A program made the translations under genes and the position numbers. Below are positions 15,913-24,873 of a stretch of DNA of 64,000 nucleotides, piece after piece. The notes beneath the pieces were generated by a model that was not told the DNA's origin, searched no databases, and was given only the letters and a program-made list of their open reading frames with translations. Position 1 is the stretch's first letter. Each line of letters begins with the position of its first letter. The stretch is from Legionella parisiensis (lineage in GTDB: Bacteria > Pseudomonadota > Gammaproteobacteria > Legionellales > Legionellaceae): NCBI RefSeq assembly GCF_001467945.1, contig NZ_LNYQ01000013.1, positions 124,001 to 188,000 of the forward strand. The letters are read 5' to 3'.

Positions 15913-16494
15913 ATGGCTGATACATGTACGGGCGGAACAGTTGCTTGCTGGATATCGGGTCAGGTTAATATATTAACTAATGTCGCAAATTCGTTGATTC
16001 CTGTAGAACGTATGATTACAGGCGGCGCATACCTAATCGGCTGTGCATTTTTATTTAAAGCAGTCTATAGTTTAAAGACATATGGTGAAGCCCGGACTAT
16101 GATGTCAAGTAATACGAGTATGAAAGAACCCATTGTATATTTGCTGGTTGGTGCGATATTTATTTATTTTCCATCGGCGTTTTCATCATTAATGGTAAGT
16201 ACCTTTGGGTATCAAAATGTCCTCCAGTATGCTCCAGTTAACAGCAGTAATGCGGCACTTGATACATTATTTGGTACTGGAAGCGTGGTGGGGAGGCCTT
16301 TGACAATTATTATTCAGGTCATCGGTTTAATTGCCTTCGTAAGAGGATGGGTGTTGATTGCGCGCTCTGCTTCACAAGGACAACCACCAGGAGGAACGGG
16401 AAAAGGCTTAATGCATGTTTTTGGAGGAATATTGGCAATCAACATTGTAGGTACAATTGAGATGATTAATAACACTTTATATGGGACATCGTGA
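15913..16494 (+). CDS. icmC: Dot/Icm inner-membrane protein DotE (IcmC)
   Basis: A 193-residue polytopic membrane protein with about four hydrophobic segments (near residues 34-52, 72-92, 124-145 and 160-182). It resembles IcmD/DotP encoded next: both have a GAYLIG or GSYLAG segment followed by a second helix ending in FP or LPS. Its precise role in the Dot/Icm inner-membrane complex is unknown. It begins 9 bases after icmG. Confidence 0.92.
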   Translation: MADTCTGGTVACWISGQVNILTNVANSLIPVERMITGGAYLIGCAFLFKAVYSLKTYGEARTMMSSNTSMKEPIVYLLVGAIFIYFPSAFSSLMVSTFGYQNVLQYAPVNSSNAALDTLFGTGSVVGRPLTIIIQVIGLIAFVRGWVLIARSASQGQPPGGTGKGLMHVFGGILAINIVGTIEMINNTLYGTS

Positions 16495-16558
16495 GACAAG
16501 GCAGGGCACGATTTTAATTTTAGTTAATTTTTTTGTAATTTAAATTGGGGAGAAAAAG

Positions 16559-16960
16559 GTGAAGAGTAAAGTCATTAGTAAATCTAGTTACAAATATTGG
16601 TTAAGCAGTTTCATTTGCTTAAGTTTGTTGGCATTGGTTAGTCAAGATGCTGCTGCAGGAGCATCGATAGGGACTATGGCATCAACGATTACCTCGTCAT
16701 TTACAAACTTGACAAAATTAATAACTGCGGGTTCTTACCTGGCCGGATTGGGTTTCTCAATTGGTGCTATTATGAAATTTAAACAGCACAAAGATAACCC
16801 GACCCAAATTCCAATAGGTACACCAATTGCTTTAGTTTTTATCGCTGCGGCCTTATTGTTCCTACCTTCTATTTTAGGAGTAACCGGGGTAACAATGTTC
16901 GGAGGCAGTGGTGGTACAACTGCTGGACCTACAGGAACAGTTTATACAAGTGGTAGCTAA
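16559..16960 (+). CDS. icmD: Dot/Icm inner-membrane protein DotP (IcmD)
   Basis: A 133-residue membrane protein with an N-terminal signal-like helix (about 13-33) and two further helices (about 58-76 and 88-112). The GTG at 16559 is chosen because GGGGAG lies 6 bases upstream. A strong intrinsic terminator follows at 17006-17040, so icmD probably ends the dotK-to-icmD transcription unit. It resembles icmC, which suggests an old duplication. Confidence 0.92.
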   Translation: MKSKVISKSSYKYWLSSFICLSLLALVSQDAAAGASIGTMASTITSSFTNLTKLITAGSYLAGLGFSIGAIMKFKQHKDNPTQIPIGTPIALVFIAAALLFLPSILGVTGVTMFGGSGGTTAGPTGTVYTSGS

Positions 16961-17005
16961 TAACTAGTAGCTGCTTTTATAATAAAAATGGTAAGATTCA
17001 TTTCT

Positions 17006-17040
17006 GATCCTCTCCCTGCTAAAGGGCAGAGGATCTTTTA
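17006..17040 (+). terminator. intrinsic terminator between icmD and icmJ
   Basis: GATCCTCT (17006-17013) pairs with AGAGGATC (17028-17035), with an inner CCCT/AGGG extension, followed by TTTTA. It separates the icmM-D unit from icmJ-icmB. Confidence 0.82.
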
Positions 17041-17080
17041 GTAGGTACTAAATAAATAATTGCCAATAAAGTTTATTGTA

Positions 17081-17100
17081 AATGTGAGCCAATGTGAGCC
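17081..17100 (+). repeat. exact 10-bp tandem duplication before icmJ
   Basis: AATGTGAGCC occurs twice in direct succession, ending 6 bases before the icmJ ATG. It supplies the spacing and part of the leader for icmJ; no strong ribosome site is visible apart from the AAGAAG after it. Confidence 0.6.
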
Positions 17101-17106
17101 AAGAAG

Positions 17107-17733
17107 ATGGCAGTTAATCAACAACAACACAAATTAAAATTAATGGCTACGCCAGGGTCATGGCGTTTATATTCTGCCAGGAAGGTTGACGAACGATTTA
17201 AAGCGTTTGAGCAAAAAGTATTTCAAAGAGATAGATATACTTGCAGATTTTGTGGATTTCAAGCGCGCTTATTTCAAGAGGTGATTAACCTAGATAATAA
17301 TTATGCCAATAATAAATTGGATAACTTAGCAACCTCTTGTTGTTTTTGCGCACAGTGCTTTTTTATTGAGTCCGTTGGTGTTGGTGGTTATGGTGGAGGA
17401 ACATTGATTTATCTTCCAGAGCTAACTCAACCTGAATTAAATAGCATATGTCACGTATTATTTTGTGCGATCACTAACGATACTGGATATAAATCCAGTG
17501 CACAAAATATTTATAGAGCATTCAAGTTTCGTTCACAACTTGTGGAGGAAAAATTTGGAGAGGGAACCAGTGATCCTGCAATATTTGGTCAGCTAATGAT
17601 CGATGCAGGTGTTAGTGACGAAGAGAGAAGTGCTCAATTGTTTAAAGATATACTTCTATTGCCATCGCGTGCCAAATTTCGTAAACAAATTGAAAAATGG
17701 GCTGCTAGTGCATTAGAGGAAATTTCAAGTTAG
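17107..17733 (+). CDS. icmJ: Dot/Icm coupling complex protein DotN (IcmJ), zinc-binding
   Basis: A 208-residue cytoplasmic protein with an HNH-like zinc site: Cys46-x2-Cys49 in YTCRFCG and the cluster SCCFCAQC (Cys78, 79, 81, 84). In L. pneumophila DotN binds zinc through four cysteines and docks on the DotL C-terminal region. It is followed 24 bases later by icmB, with which it forms a two-gene unit after the terminator behind icmD. Confidence 0.94.
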   Translation: MAVNQQQHKLKLMATPGSWRLYSARKVDERFKAFEQKVFQRDRYTCRFCGFQARLFQEVINLDNNYANNKLDNLATSCCFCAQCFFIESVGVGGYGGGTLIYLPELTQPELNSICHVLFCAITNDTGYKSSAQNIYRAFKFRSQLVEEKFGEGTSDPAIFGQLMIDAGVSDEERSAQLFKDILLLPSRAKFRKQIEKWAASALEEISS

Positions 17734-17757
17734 TTATTAGTTAATGTGAGGAAAGGA

Positions 17758-20700
17758 ATGGCGCATTGGTCAGAATCATTTTTTGAAGGAATAGATACCT
17801 TCTTTGCCTGGCTAAGTACTTCGCTCAAGCAAACAACAGAATCTTATATCGATTTGGAATCAGCAGATAGTCCAACAGTATTGGTTAATCATGATGGTTC
17901 TTTAGTATCTATTTTGAAAATTGACGGGGTCTCAGCCCTTGTAGGAAGTGTAGAGTTCGACAATTTGGTTGCAGGTATCACCAACTCATTTCAAGGTGCT
18001 ATGGGACGTCCAGGGCATGCTCTACAGGTTTATTTTAGCCACGATAAACAAAACATAAGGAAATTGATCCAAGATACGTACGAACCAGCAACATCCACTG
18101 CAAGACGACTTGAACTTAATTTAACGGACTTGTTTGAGGAGCGAGTCAATTATATGGCACAGTATTGCGCGGAGGAACGTGCCTATTTCGTGCTAATTAC
18201 TCGGCCATTTAATTTGCCTTCTGAGCAGTTAAAGGCAGCAACTAAAGCTAAAATGAAAATGATCAAAGATATGAAGGCTCCTCCTTTCAAAAACAGCCAG
18301 ACTATCTATGCAGCAATTCCAGAGTTACGTGATACCCATGATGCGTACGTACGTTCTGTTATGAATGATTTAGGTTCACTTAATGTTTTTGCTAAATTAC
18401 TGGAAGTTCATGATGCAGTACATGCAATTCGCATGACCGCAGACCCAGATTATACAGCAGATGATTGGCGGGCAAGCCTACCAGGGGATAAGGTTACAGT
18501 TCGCGAAATTAATAGTTTTGAAGGCGATGCTTCAGATTTATTATGGCCTTCATTGGCAAAACAAGTATTTCCTCGTGATGCAGAAGTATTGGATTTACGT
18601 ACGGTTAGGGTTGGAGATAAGATTTATTCATCAACCTACATTGATTTGTTTCCTAAAGATATAAGACCTTTTATTCAGCTATTCACACGTATATTACCCG
18701 CTCATATTCCTTGGAGAATCTCTTTTTTAATTGAAAGTGAAGGACTATCAACCATTAAGCTTAAAGGGCTTCTGGCGGCGATTCTAACTTTTAGTTCAGC
18801 ACAAAATCGTTTGATCAGTGATTCGGTAAATTTATTAAAATACATCCAACTTAATACTGATGAAGCAATAGTCCGTTTGCGTGTTGTTGCCACAACTTGG
18901 GCGCCTGAAGACCGATTGTCCTTATTACGTCAAAGAAGTTCTGAACTAGTAAAAGCAATTGAAGGTTGGGGATCAACCGATGTTTCTGAAATTTGTGGTG
19001 ATCCTTTTGGGGGGTTTGTTTCCAGTATGTTAGGCGCTACTCTTAACAGCATGGCAGTCCCTACAGTTGCTCCACTAAGCTCAATAGTTTCGATATTGCC
19101 TATTACACGTCCTGCATCACCTTGGACAAAAGGAGCATTACTCTTTAGAACACCTGACGGCAAACCTTGGCCTTTCCAGCCAGGATCGACAGAGCAAACT
19201 ACGTGGATTGATTTGGTCTATGCGCGTCCAGGTTCTGGTAAATCAGTTTTATCTAATGCGATTAACTTAGCTTTATGCTTATCGGGGGGGTTATTACGAT
19301 TACCGCGTATTGCGATTATTGATATTGGACCATCAAGTAGTGGTCTTATCTCATTATTAAAAGAAGCGCTTCCAGCATCAAAACGCCATCTGGTTGCTTA
19401 TCACCGTTTACGAATGACTCCTGAGTATTCAATCAATCCTTTTGATACACAATTAGGATGTCGCTATCCCACGGCATTAGAGCGTGCATTTTTAGTTAAT
19501 TTTGTAACATTGCTAACTACCCCCCTTGGAGCAGAGAGACCCTATGATGGTATGCCGGATCTGGCGGGTATGGTAGTAGATGAACTATATAAAAGTTTGG
19601 CTGATGAATTTAATCCTGCACCTTACTCCCCTGGAGTAGAAGAATTTCTTGACAGTATTTTAGAGGAAATTGGGTTTGTTCGTGATTCAAAATCAACTTG
19701 GTGGGAGGTAACAGACTCACTTTATTCTGCAGGTTTTGTGCATGAAGCGATGCTTGCACAACGTTATGCAATGCCTTTATTAGCTGATGCTGCATCAATT
19801 TGCCGTACTCCATCTATTGAAGATTTATACGAAAGAATAACAGCACCAACAGGTGAATCATTAATTAATGCGTTTTCACGAATGATCTCTGCAGCAGTTC
19901 GTGAATATCCTATTTTATCTCGCGTGAGTAGTTTTGATATTGGTGACGCGCGTGTTGTATCGCTTGACCTTGATGAGGTAGCTAAAAGTGGTGGAGATGC
20001 TGCAGACAGACAGACAGCTGTTATGTATATGCTGGCTCGTTATGTACTAGCAAGGCACTATTATTTAACTGAAGAGAGCTTAAACAATATACCGGAACAA
20101 TACAAAGAATATCATCAGGAACGAGTGCGAGAAATTCGAGAAGATCACAAACGTATTGTTTATGATGAGTTCCACCGTACTTCAAAATCAGCCGCAGTGC
20201 GTGAGCAGGTTATTATCGATATGCGTGAAGGCCGTAAGTGGAAAGTACAAATTGCATTATTATCACAATCAGTTGATGACTTTGATGCTGTAATGATCGA
20301 TTTTGCTACTGCAATTTATATTATGGATGCAGGACCTTCACAAGCGATTGAAAAAACCACTTCAATATTTGGACTATCCGATACTGCAAAAACTGCTTTA
20401 CGCACTCGGGTGCATGGCCCAAGGCAAGGGGGAGGAACTTTTCTGGCACAATACGCTACTAAAACTGGAGTGAATGTGCAGTTACTTACCTTGACTTTAG
20501 GACCGGTTGAACTATGGGCTTTCAGCACTACGGCTGAAGATGCTACAGTGAGAAACCACTTGTATCGTCACCTTGGTCCCGGGGAAGCAAGACGCCTTTT
20601 AGCAGCATTATTCCCTAATGGTTCAGTCGCCAAAGAACTAGAAACTCGTTTAAATAGTATGAAAGAAAAAGTTGGTTTGATTGAAGATGAGCTGAAAGAA

Positions 20701-20787
20701 AGTATTGTTGAACAATTAATTAACGAAATTCTTGAGGCTTATTCAAAAAATCCTGATGTTAAGAGCCTACCAGCTAAATTAACGTAA
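17758..20787 (+). CDS. icmB: Dot/Icm ATPase DotO (IcmB), VirB4-like
   Basis: A 1009-residue cytoplasmic ATPase, the same length as L. pneumophila DotO. Known biology: with DotB it forms the hexameric energy complex under the channel. Walker A is RPGSGKS (P-loop Lys495) and Walker B is RIVYDEF (Asp803-Glu804). The ATG at 17758 (MAHWSESFFEGID) is preferred over an upstream GTG at 17746 because GAGGAAAGG lies directly before it. The usual followers tphA and icmF are not present; a stem-loop and an unrelated gene come next. Confidence 0.96.
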   Translation: MAHWSESFFEGIDTFFAWLSTSLKQTTESYIDLESADSPTVLVNHDGSLVSILKIDGVSALVGSVEFDNLVAGITNSFQGAMGRPGHALQVYFSHDKQNIRKLIQDTYEPATSTARRLELNLTDLFEERVNYMAQYCAEERAYFVLITRPFNLPSEQLKAATKAKMKMIKDMKAPPFKNSQTIYAAIPELRDTHDAYVRSVMNDLGSLNVFAKLLEVHDAVHAIRMTADPDYTADDWRASLPGDKVTVREINSFEGDASDLLWPSLAKQVFPRDAEVLDLRTVRVGDKIYSSTYIDLFPKDIRPFIQLFTRILPAHIPWRISFLIESEGLSTIKLKGLLAAILTFSSAQNRLISDSVNLLKYIQLNTDEAIVRLRVVATTWAPEDRLSLLRQRSSELVKAIEGWGSTDVSEICGDPFGGFVSSMLGATLNSMAVPTVAPLSSIVSILPITRPASPWTKGALLFRTPDGKPWPFQPGSTEQTTWIDLVYARPGSGKSVLSNAINLALCLSGGLLRLPRIAIIDIGPSSSGLISLLKEALPASKRHLVAYHRLRMTPEYSINPFDTQLGCRYPTALERAFLVNFVTLLTTPLGAERPYDGMPDLAGMVVDELYKSLADEFNPAPYSPGVEEFLDSILEEIGFVRDSKSTWWEVTDSLYSAGFVHEAMLAQRYAMPLLADAASICRTPSIEDLYERITAPTGESLINAFSRMISAAVREYPILSRVSSFDIGDARVVSLDLDEVAKSGGDAADRQTAVMYMLARYVLARHYYLTEESLNNIPEQYKEYHQERVREIREDHKRIVYDEFHRTSKSAAVREQVIIDMREGRKWKVQIALLSQSVDDFDAVMIDFATAIYIMDAGPSQAIEKTTSIFGLSDTAKTALRTRVHGPRQGGGTFLAQYATKTGVNVQLLTLTLGPVELWAFSTTAEDATVRNHLYRHLGPGEARRLLAALFPNGSVAKELETRLNSMKEKVGLIEDELKESIVEQLINEILEAYSKNPDVKSLPAKLT

Positions 20788-20792
20788 GTTTC

Positions 20793-20828
20793 GACTAAAA
20801 GGTATAAAATAACTTATACTTTTTAGTC
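20793..20828 (+). terminator. 15-bp stem-loop at the end of the icmJ-icmB unit
   Basis: GACTAAAAGGTATAA (20793-20807) pairs with TTATACTTTTTAGTC (20814-20828), one G-U pair included, around a 6-base loop. It begins 5 bases after the icmB stop. There is no T-run after it, but the 3' arm is itself U-rich. It is a likely transcript end or 3' stabiliser. Confidence 0.6.
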
Positions 20829-20890
20829 ACTCACTACAAGTTATCCCGTAAGGATCTGAAGCATTTGATATGGGATCCATTCAAACCAAC

Positions 20891-20934
20891 ATTAAATGAC
20901 ATTTAATACTTCCTTAAGAGTACTTCCATATAAT
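20891..20934 (+). promoter_or_regulatory. candidate promoter with palindromic operator upstream of the LURP-one-like gene
   Basis: A perfect palindrome, ATTAAATG-A-CATTTAAT (20891-20907), lies 21 bases upstream of a TATAAT (20929-20934). TTAATAC and TTAAGAG repeats 11 bases apart (from 20903) loosely recall PmrA boxes of Legionella. No good -35 is seen, as expected for an activated promoter. The leader would be about 90 bases. Confidence 0.4.
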
Positions 20935-21031
20935 CGGCCTTGTTCTGAATCAGAAATCGATTTTCCTATCCAATTCATTTCTGAAAAGAATAAATACATA
21001 CAACGGAATATTTATTTAGAATGAGGTCTAT

Positions 21032-21979
21032 ATGAAAAAAGTAATTGCCATTTTGTTTTCATCCTTAATTACGATCAATACGAGTTTTGCCCTTGGTAAC
21101 ACAGAAATTCCTGATGAGATGTACATTAAAGAACATTGGATCAGTTTAACAACGAGCTATGATATTGAAACGAAAACACGAAAACTAGGCACTTTATATA
21201 GAAAATTTCTAAGTCTCATGTTGACCTATGAGTTTTTTGATCCATTCGATAATAAATTGGCATATGCTCGGTCAAAATTTTTTTCACTGACTGCTCATTT
21301 CGATGTTTACGATAATTATGAAAATTTTCTTGGATCGGCTGATGAAAAATTATTTGCCTTTTTTCCTACGTTTGATATTTATGGGCAAGATGGCTACACA
21401 AAATTAGCTAAAGCGAGTATGAATTTTTGGGGTACAACCTTCACAATCTATGATCCTGTAACCGATAAAGAAATGGCAACCTTGTATCGACCATTTTTTA
21501 GACTGAAAAATGATTGGACTTTTAATATTACCAATAGAGCATTATTCAATCGAAAAGAAATTGATTCCCGCGTGTTGATGACTGTAATTGCATTCCAGGG
21601 AGATAGAGAATATTGGGAAAGTAATAATCAAAATTATCTAAGAGGCGTTACGAAAAAGTCTACTCAAGCGAATGAAGTTACTTCTGGACAGGTAAATGAG
21701 CTTTTGGAAAAAATTGGCGCCATCAGCAAGCAAGAAGGACTAGAAAATATAGGAAATCCTAATCCAAAAACAATTGATGCTATTGCGAGCGAGCTGGAAG
21801 AGAGTTATAAAGAATTGCATGCCCCTGATGAATCAATACAAACAAGTAAAGAAAAACTTGCTGCGTTTAGCGAATATTGTTTGAGTTTGGCACAATCAAA
21901 TGCTCTTACCCGTGAGAAAAAGAAAGCGATTCTTTTCTTACTTAAGGCACGTTTGGAAGGTGCTGTAAACTTAATGTAA
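21032..21979 (+). CDS. exported LURP-one/tubby-like fold protein of unknown function
   Basis: A 315-residue protein with a Sec signal peptide (about residues 1-20, ending NTSFA). From about 30 to 180 it consists of units of about 30 residues with the pattern FDVYDN...LGSADEKLF and FTIYD...MATLYRPFF. This alternation of an aromatic-D-hydrophobic-YD turn and a basic beta strand is typical of LURP-one-related (LOR, tubby/scramblase-like) beta barrels. The C-terminal third (about 215-315) is helical. It takes the place after icmB where tphA-icmF would be expected. The fold call rests on pattern recognition; a periplasmic location is inferred from the signal peptide. Confidence 0.65.
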   Translation: MKKVIAILFSSLITINTSFALGNTEIPDEMYIKEHWISLTTSYDIETKTRKLGTLYRKFLSLMLTYEFFDPFDNKLAYARSKFFSLTAHFDVYDNYENFLGSADEKLFAFFPTFDIYGQDGYTKLAKASMNFWGTTFTIYDPVTDKEMATLYRPFFRLKNDWTFNITNRALFNRKEIDSRVLMTVIAFQGDREYWESNNQNYLRGVTKKSTQANEVTSGQVNELLEKIGAISKQEGLENIGNPNPKTIDAIASELEESYKELHAPDESIQTSKEKLAAFSEYCLSLAQSNALTREKKKAILFLLKARLEGAVNLM

Positions 21980-22015
21980 CAGTATGTCCTATGTTAGGTG
22001 AATCGTATGGCAACC

Positions 22016-22054
22016 GTAGCTTGGATGATGTGATATTTCTTCACCCCAGGCTAC
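22016..22054. repeat. REP-like palindromic element (divergent copy)
   Basis: GTAGCTTGG (22016-22024) and CCAGGCTAC (22046-22054) form an imperfect stem. The right arm context TTCACCCC-AGGCTACAAT closely matches the element at 38984-39030. It lies 37 bases after the LURP-one-like gene and may serve as its transcript end. Confidence 0.5.
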
Positions 22055-22248
22055 AATGGAGTATACCCTGTTTTTTTGATTATTTTTGGAGTGCGATTTT
22101 CGCTCAAAATGTGCCAAATTAAACTTTCCTTAGAAGGTGGCCAATTAATCAGTTTTTCATCAACGTTTTAACGGACATAGCTTTGTAATGAAAAGTCATT
22201 GATTTTCTGGAACATGCCTTGCTTTTACAGTTGGATTTTTGAACAGTG

Positions 22249-23502
22249 TTAAGAAGATCTAAGAGGTAACGTTACAATTACCTTTAACCCACCTTGTAAA
22301 TTATTAGTCAATGAAATGTCGCCTTGATGCATCTGAATAATTTCCCTGGCAATTGTTAATCCAAGTCCTGTACCTCCTGTACTACGCGAGCGGGAGCTTT
22401 CGCCACGATAAAAAGGCAAGAAAACATGTTCTAGATCAGATTCTGCTAATCCTGGTCCTTGATCGGTAATGGTAATTTCCACTTTATTTTGTAGGCAAAT
22501 TAGATGAATCATTGCTTTATAGCCATAATGCACTGCGTTATTGATCAAATTATTAAAGGCGCGTTTAAGTAAATTTACCGTTCCATAACAAACCAGTTTG
22601 GGGCTTTCGCTCGTAAAACTCACATCATAATTCAATTCACTAGCATCATCCTTTAATGATGAAAGCAGTGCCACCAAATCAAATAGTTGAGGTTTTTCTT
22701 CAACATTCACATCTCTAAAATAATCCAGGGTTTCTCGGATCATAAGTTCCATTTCATTAATGTCCGTCATTATTTTGAAGTAATTGGGATCATCTTCCAA
22801 ATATTCTGCGCGTAATTTTAAACGAGTTAAGGGCGTACGCAGATCATGCGAAATCGCGGTGACTACTCGAGTGCGATTTGCTAAAAGCTTATTTACTTTT
22901 TCCTGCAGATCATTAATTTTCTTAAAAATAGTTTTTTGATCTTGATTACCTGTTACTGGTATAGGTAACCAATTGTCTTGATGCTCACTGTAATGAAGAC
23001 TTTGGATTAATGTATGTATTGGTTGATTTAATGATCTAACGGCCCAATAATTAATGAAAAGCAAAGCGCCTACTAAGATAAGAAACAGACTGACTATTGA
23101 GTTAGCTTGCCGCGGGAAAAAAGAAATCACTTTAATATTTAACCAATTATTTTCTTTTAGAAATACCGAAAACTCCAATTTTTTATTTTGTTTAATTAAA
23201 TTAAAAAGCACAGGGGCTTTTAAGGTTAACAATGCATTTTTATTGTATAATGGTTGTGGAGATAAGGTTATTTCTGCCCAAGAAATACTTTGATTTCTGA
23301 GGATTAAAGGCCACATCGATTGAGGATTTTTTTGTAACAGTAGAACAAGATGGGTCAATGAGCGTACTGCTTTGGGAGGAAGGGGGCTACGTATGTTTTC
23401 ATAATAATATTTTCCCAGCTGTATCAGTGAAAAAATTATTAATAGATTGCCTAGTATCAGTCCCACCAGTGTTTTTTTTGCCGTTTTGGTTAATTGACTC
23501 AT
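22249..23502 (-). CDS. two-component sensor histidine kinase (OmpR-partner type)
   Basis: A 417-residue kinase with two membrane helices (about 13-33 and 128-150) bounding a periplasmic sensor domain, then a HAMP-like linker, the phospho-accepting His219 in AISHDLRTPLTRLKLRAEYL, and an ATPase domain with NLINNAVHYG (N box), DQGPGL (G1) and GGTGLGL (G2). Its start overlaps the regulator stop by four bases. The signal is unknown; the nearby Spy/CpxP-like gene suggests envelope stress or metals. Confidence 0.92.
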   Translation of the reverse strand: MSQLTKTAKKTLVGLILGNLLIIFSLIQLGKYYYENIRSPLPPKAVRSLTHLVLLLQKNPQSMWPLILRNQSISWAEITLSPQPLYNKNALLTLKAPVLFNLIKQNKKLEFSVFLKENNWLNIKVISFFPRQANSIVSLFLILVGALLFINYWAVRSLNQPIHTLIQSLHYSEHQDNWLPIPVTGNQDQKTIFKKINDLQEKVNKLLANRTRVVTAISHDLRTPLTRLKLRAEYLEDDPNYFKIMTDINEMELMIRETLDYFRDVNVEEKPQLFDLVALLSSLKDDASELNYDVSFTSESPKLVCYGTVNLLKRAFNNLINNAVHYGYKAMIHLICLQNKVEITITDQGPGLAESDLEHVFLPFYRGESSRSRSTGGTGLGLTIAREIIQMHQGDISLTNNLQGGLKVIVTLPLRSS

Positions 23503-24227
23503 ACCAAATCAACCTTAGTTTTGAATTGATAGCCACCTCCGCGAATCGTTAACAATAATCGGGGATTACGTGGATCAAGCTCAATTTTTTTACGCAAGCG
23601 ACCGATGAGGACATCAATTGTTCTATCTTGTGAATCACAGTCTTTTTCATATAACAAATCCATTAATTGATCGCGGCTCAAAATACGTCCAGGATGCTCC
23701 AAAAAAATAACCAACAATTCGTATTCTCGTTGGCTTAATGGGATAGCGACAGAATCTTTATCAATCAAAGAATGGGTATTGCGATCGAGAATCCAATTAT
23801 CGAAATGTATTTGTTGTAATGGAGTGAGCTTTTTACGATCATGTTCCAGTTCGCCCTGAGTCCGTCGTATTTGTGCTTTTACTCGTGCCAGTAATTCACG
23901 AGAACTGAATGGCTTAGAAATGTAATCATCTGCCCCTAATTCCAAGCCAGCCACTCGGTCAGCAATGCTGTTTGCTGCACTGAGCATAATAATAGGCATA
24001 CTGTGAGTTTGACGAATCATTTGGCATAAATTTAATCCATCAATTCCTGGAAGCATAATATCTAAGATAATTAAATCAAAGTTATTTTCTCTTAATAATT
24101 GTTTGATGTTTAGACCATTCAAAGTCCAGGTGGTTCGAAAACCATTTTTAAGCAAGTAATCATTAATCAAGTGCGTAATTTCTTGATCATCATCAATAAT
24201 CAATATGTGACTTTTTCTTGTACTCAT
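23499..24227 (-). CDS. two-component response regulator, OmpR/PhoB family
   Basis: A 242-residue regulator. The receiver domain (about 6-120) has the acidic pocket IDDD, phospho-acceptor Asp56 (LIILDIMLPG), the conserved Thr/Ser switch and Lys in YISKPF. The C-terminal winged helix (about 140-238) ends with the usual wing (IRGGGYQFK). It is followed by the kinase with an ATGA overlap. The palindrome at 24292-24311 in the divergent region is a candidate binding site; its TGTTGTTACA part resembles the E. coli RstA box, so an RstA-like regulator is one possibility. Confidence 0.92.
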   Translation of the reverse strand: MSTRKSHILIIDDDQEITHLINDYLLKNGFRTTWTLNGLNIKQLLRENNFDLIILDIMLPGIDGLNLCQMIRQTHSMPIIMLSAANSIADRVAGLELGADDYISKPFSSRELLARVKAQIRRTQGELEHDRKKLTPLQQIHFDNWILDRNTHSLIDKDSVAIPLSQREYELLVIFLEHPGRILSRDQLMDLLYEKDCDSQDRTIDVLIGRLRKKIELDPRNPRLLLTIRGGGYQFKTKVDLV

Positions 24228-24291
24228 GAATCACCTGGTAAAATAATATACGCAGGCCACATTATAACAGTAAACCTCTCTATGTTGCGCA

Positions 24292-24311
24292 TTGTAACAA
24301 TGTTGTTACAA
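24292..24311. promoter_or_regulatory. 20-bp palindrome between regulator and Spy-like gene
   Basis: TTGTAACA (24292-24299) and TGTTACAA (24304-24311) are perfect 8-base arms around ATGT. It is central in the divergent intergenic region, 65 bases from the regulator start and 75 from the Spy-like start. It is a likely operator for the two-component regulator or a local repressor. Confidence 0.55.
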
Positions 24312-24385
24312 TAATCACCGCATTTGTCATATTCCTATTACATTGTCTTATTACACTTACCAATGAAACCTAATAGGAGAGTAAA

Positions 24386-24826
24386 ATGAATATTAAACGG
24401 TTCATATTAATTAGTAGCTTGGTCTTGGGTGCTTCAATTGCTACAGCGCAAACATCTGACCCTGGCGCGACGGTGGTTTCTGTAAACCAAACAGGACATT
24501 ATCGTCAGCATGTTGCTAAGTTGCTTAGCCCGGAACAACGTGTTGAACTAGCTAAAATTAAGAAAGAGCTACATGCACAAATGGCCCCGCTAATTAAAGA
24601 AAAACGTGCACTCAGCATGCAAATACGAGGTAAATTGGCAACTCCTAATGCAAAATGGAGTGATATATCCAGATTAGTGGAAAAGAGGAATAGTGTTCAT
24701 GCAAAAATAAGTACTTTATGGGCTCAAACCCAATTTAAAAGCTATCAAAAACTGGGTGTTTTATTACCTATTCGCCATGGCCATCATTGTGGCTTTCAAA
24801 ATCAAAAGCATGTCCAAAAATCATAA
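24386..24826 (+). CDS. periplasmic Spy/CpxP-like (LTXXQ-type) protein
   Basis: A 146-residue protein with a signal peptide (about 1-21, ending ATA-QTS). The mature part is mostly helical, with LLSPEQRVELAKIKKEL followed by a basic helix and a second helical segment, the layout of the Spy/CpxP/ZraP family of ATP-independent periplasmic chaperones and stress sensors. The His-rich end (RHGHHC) could bind metal. It is divergent from the two-component system and probably under its control. Ribosome site AGGAGAG is 6 bases upstream. Confidence 0.75.
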   Translation: MNIKRFILISSLVLGASIATAQTSDPGATVVSVNQTGHYRQHVAKLLSPEQRVELAKIKKELHAQMAPLIKEKRALSMQIRGKLATPNAKWSDISRLVEKRNSVHAKISTLWAQTQFKSYQKLGVLLPIRHGHHCGFQNQKHVQKS

Positions 24827-24835
24827 ATAGCGTTT

Positions 24836-24873
24836 GACGGTTTCGTGTCTTTTGCGAAACTGTTCAATTTTTT
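24836..24873 (+). terminator. intrinsic terminator after the Spy-like gene
   Basis: GACGGTTTCG (24836-24845) pairs with CGAAACTGTT (24855-24864), two wobble pairs included, and is followed by CAATTTTTT. It reaches into the 3' end of the convergent cupin gene. Confidence 0.7.
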
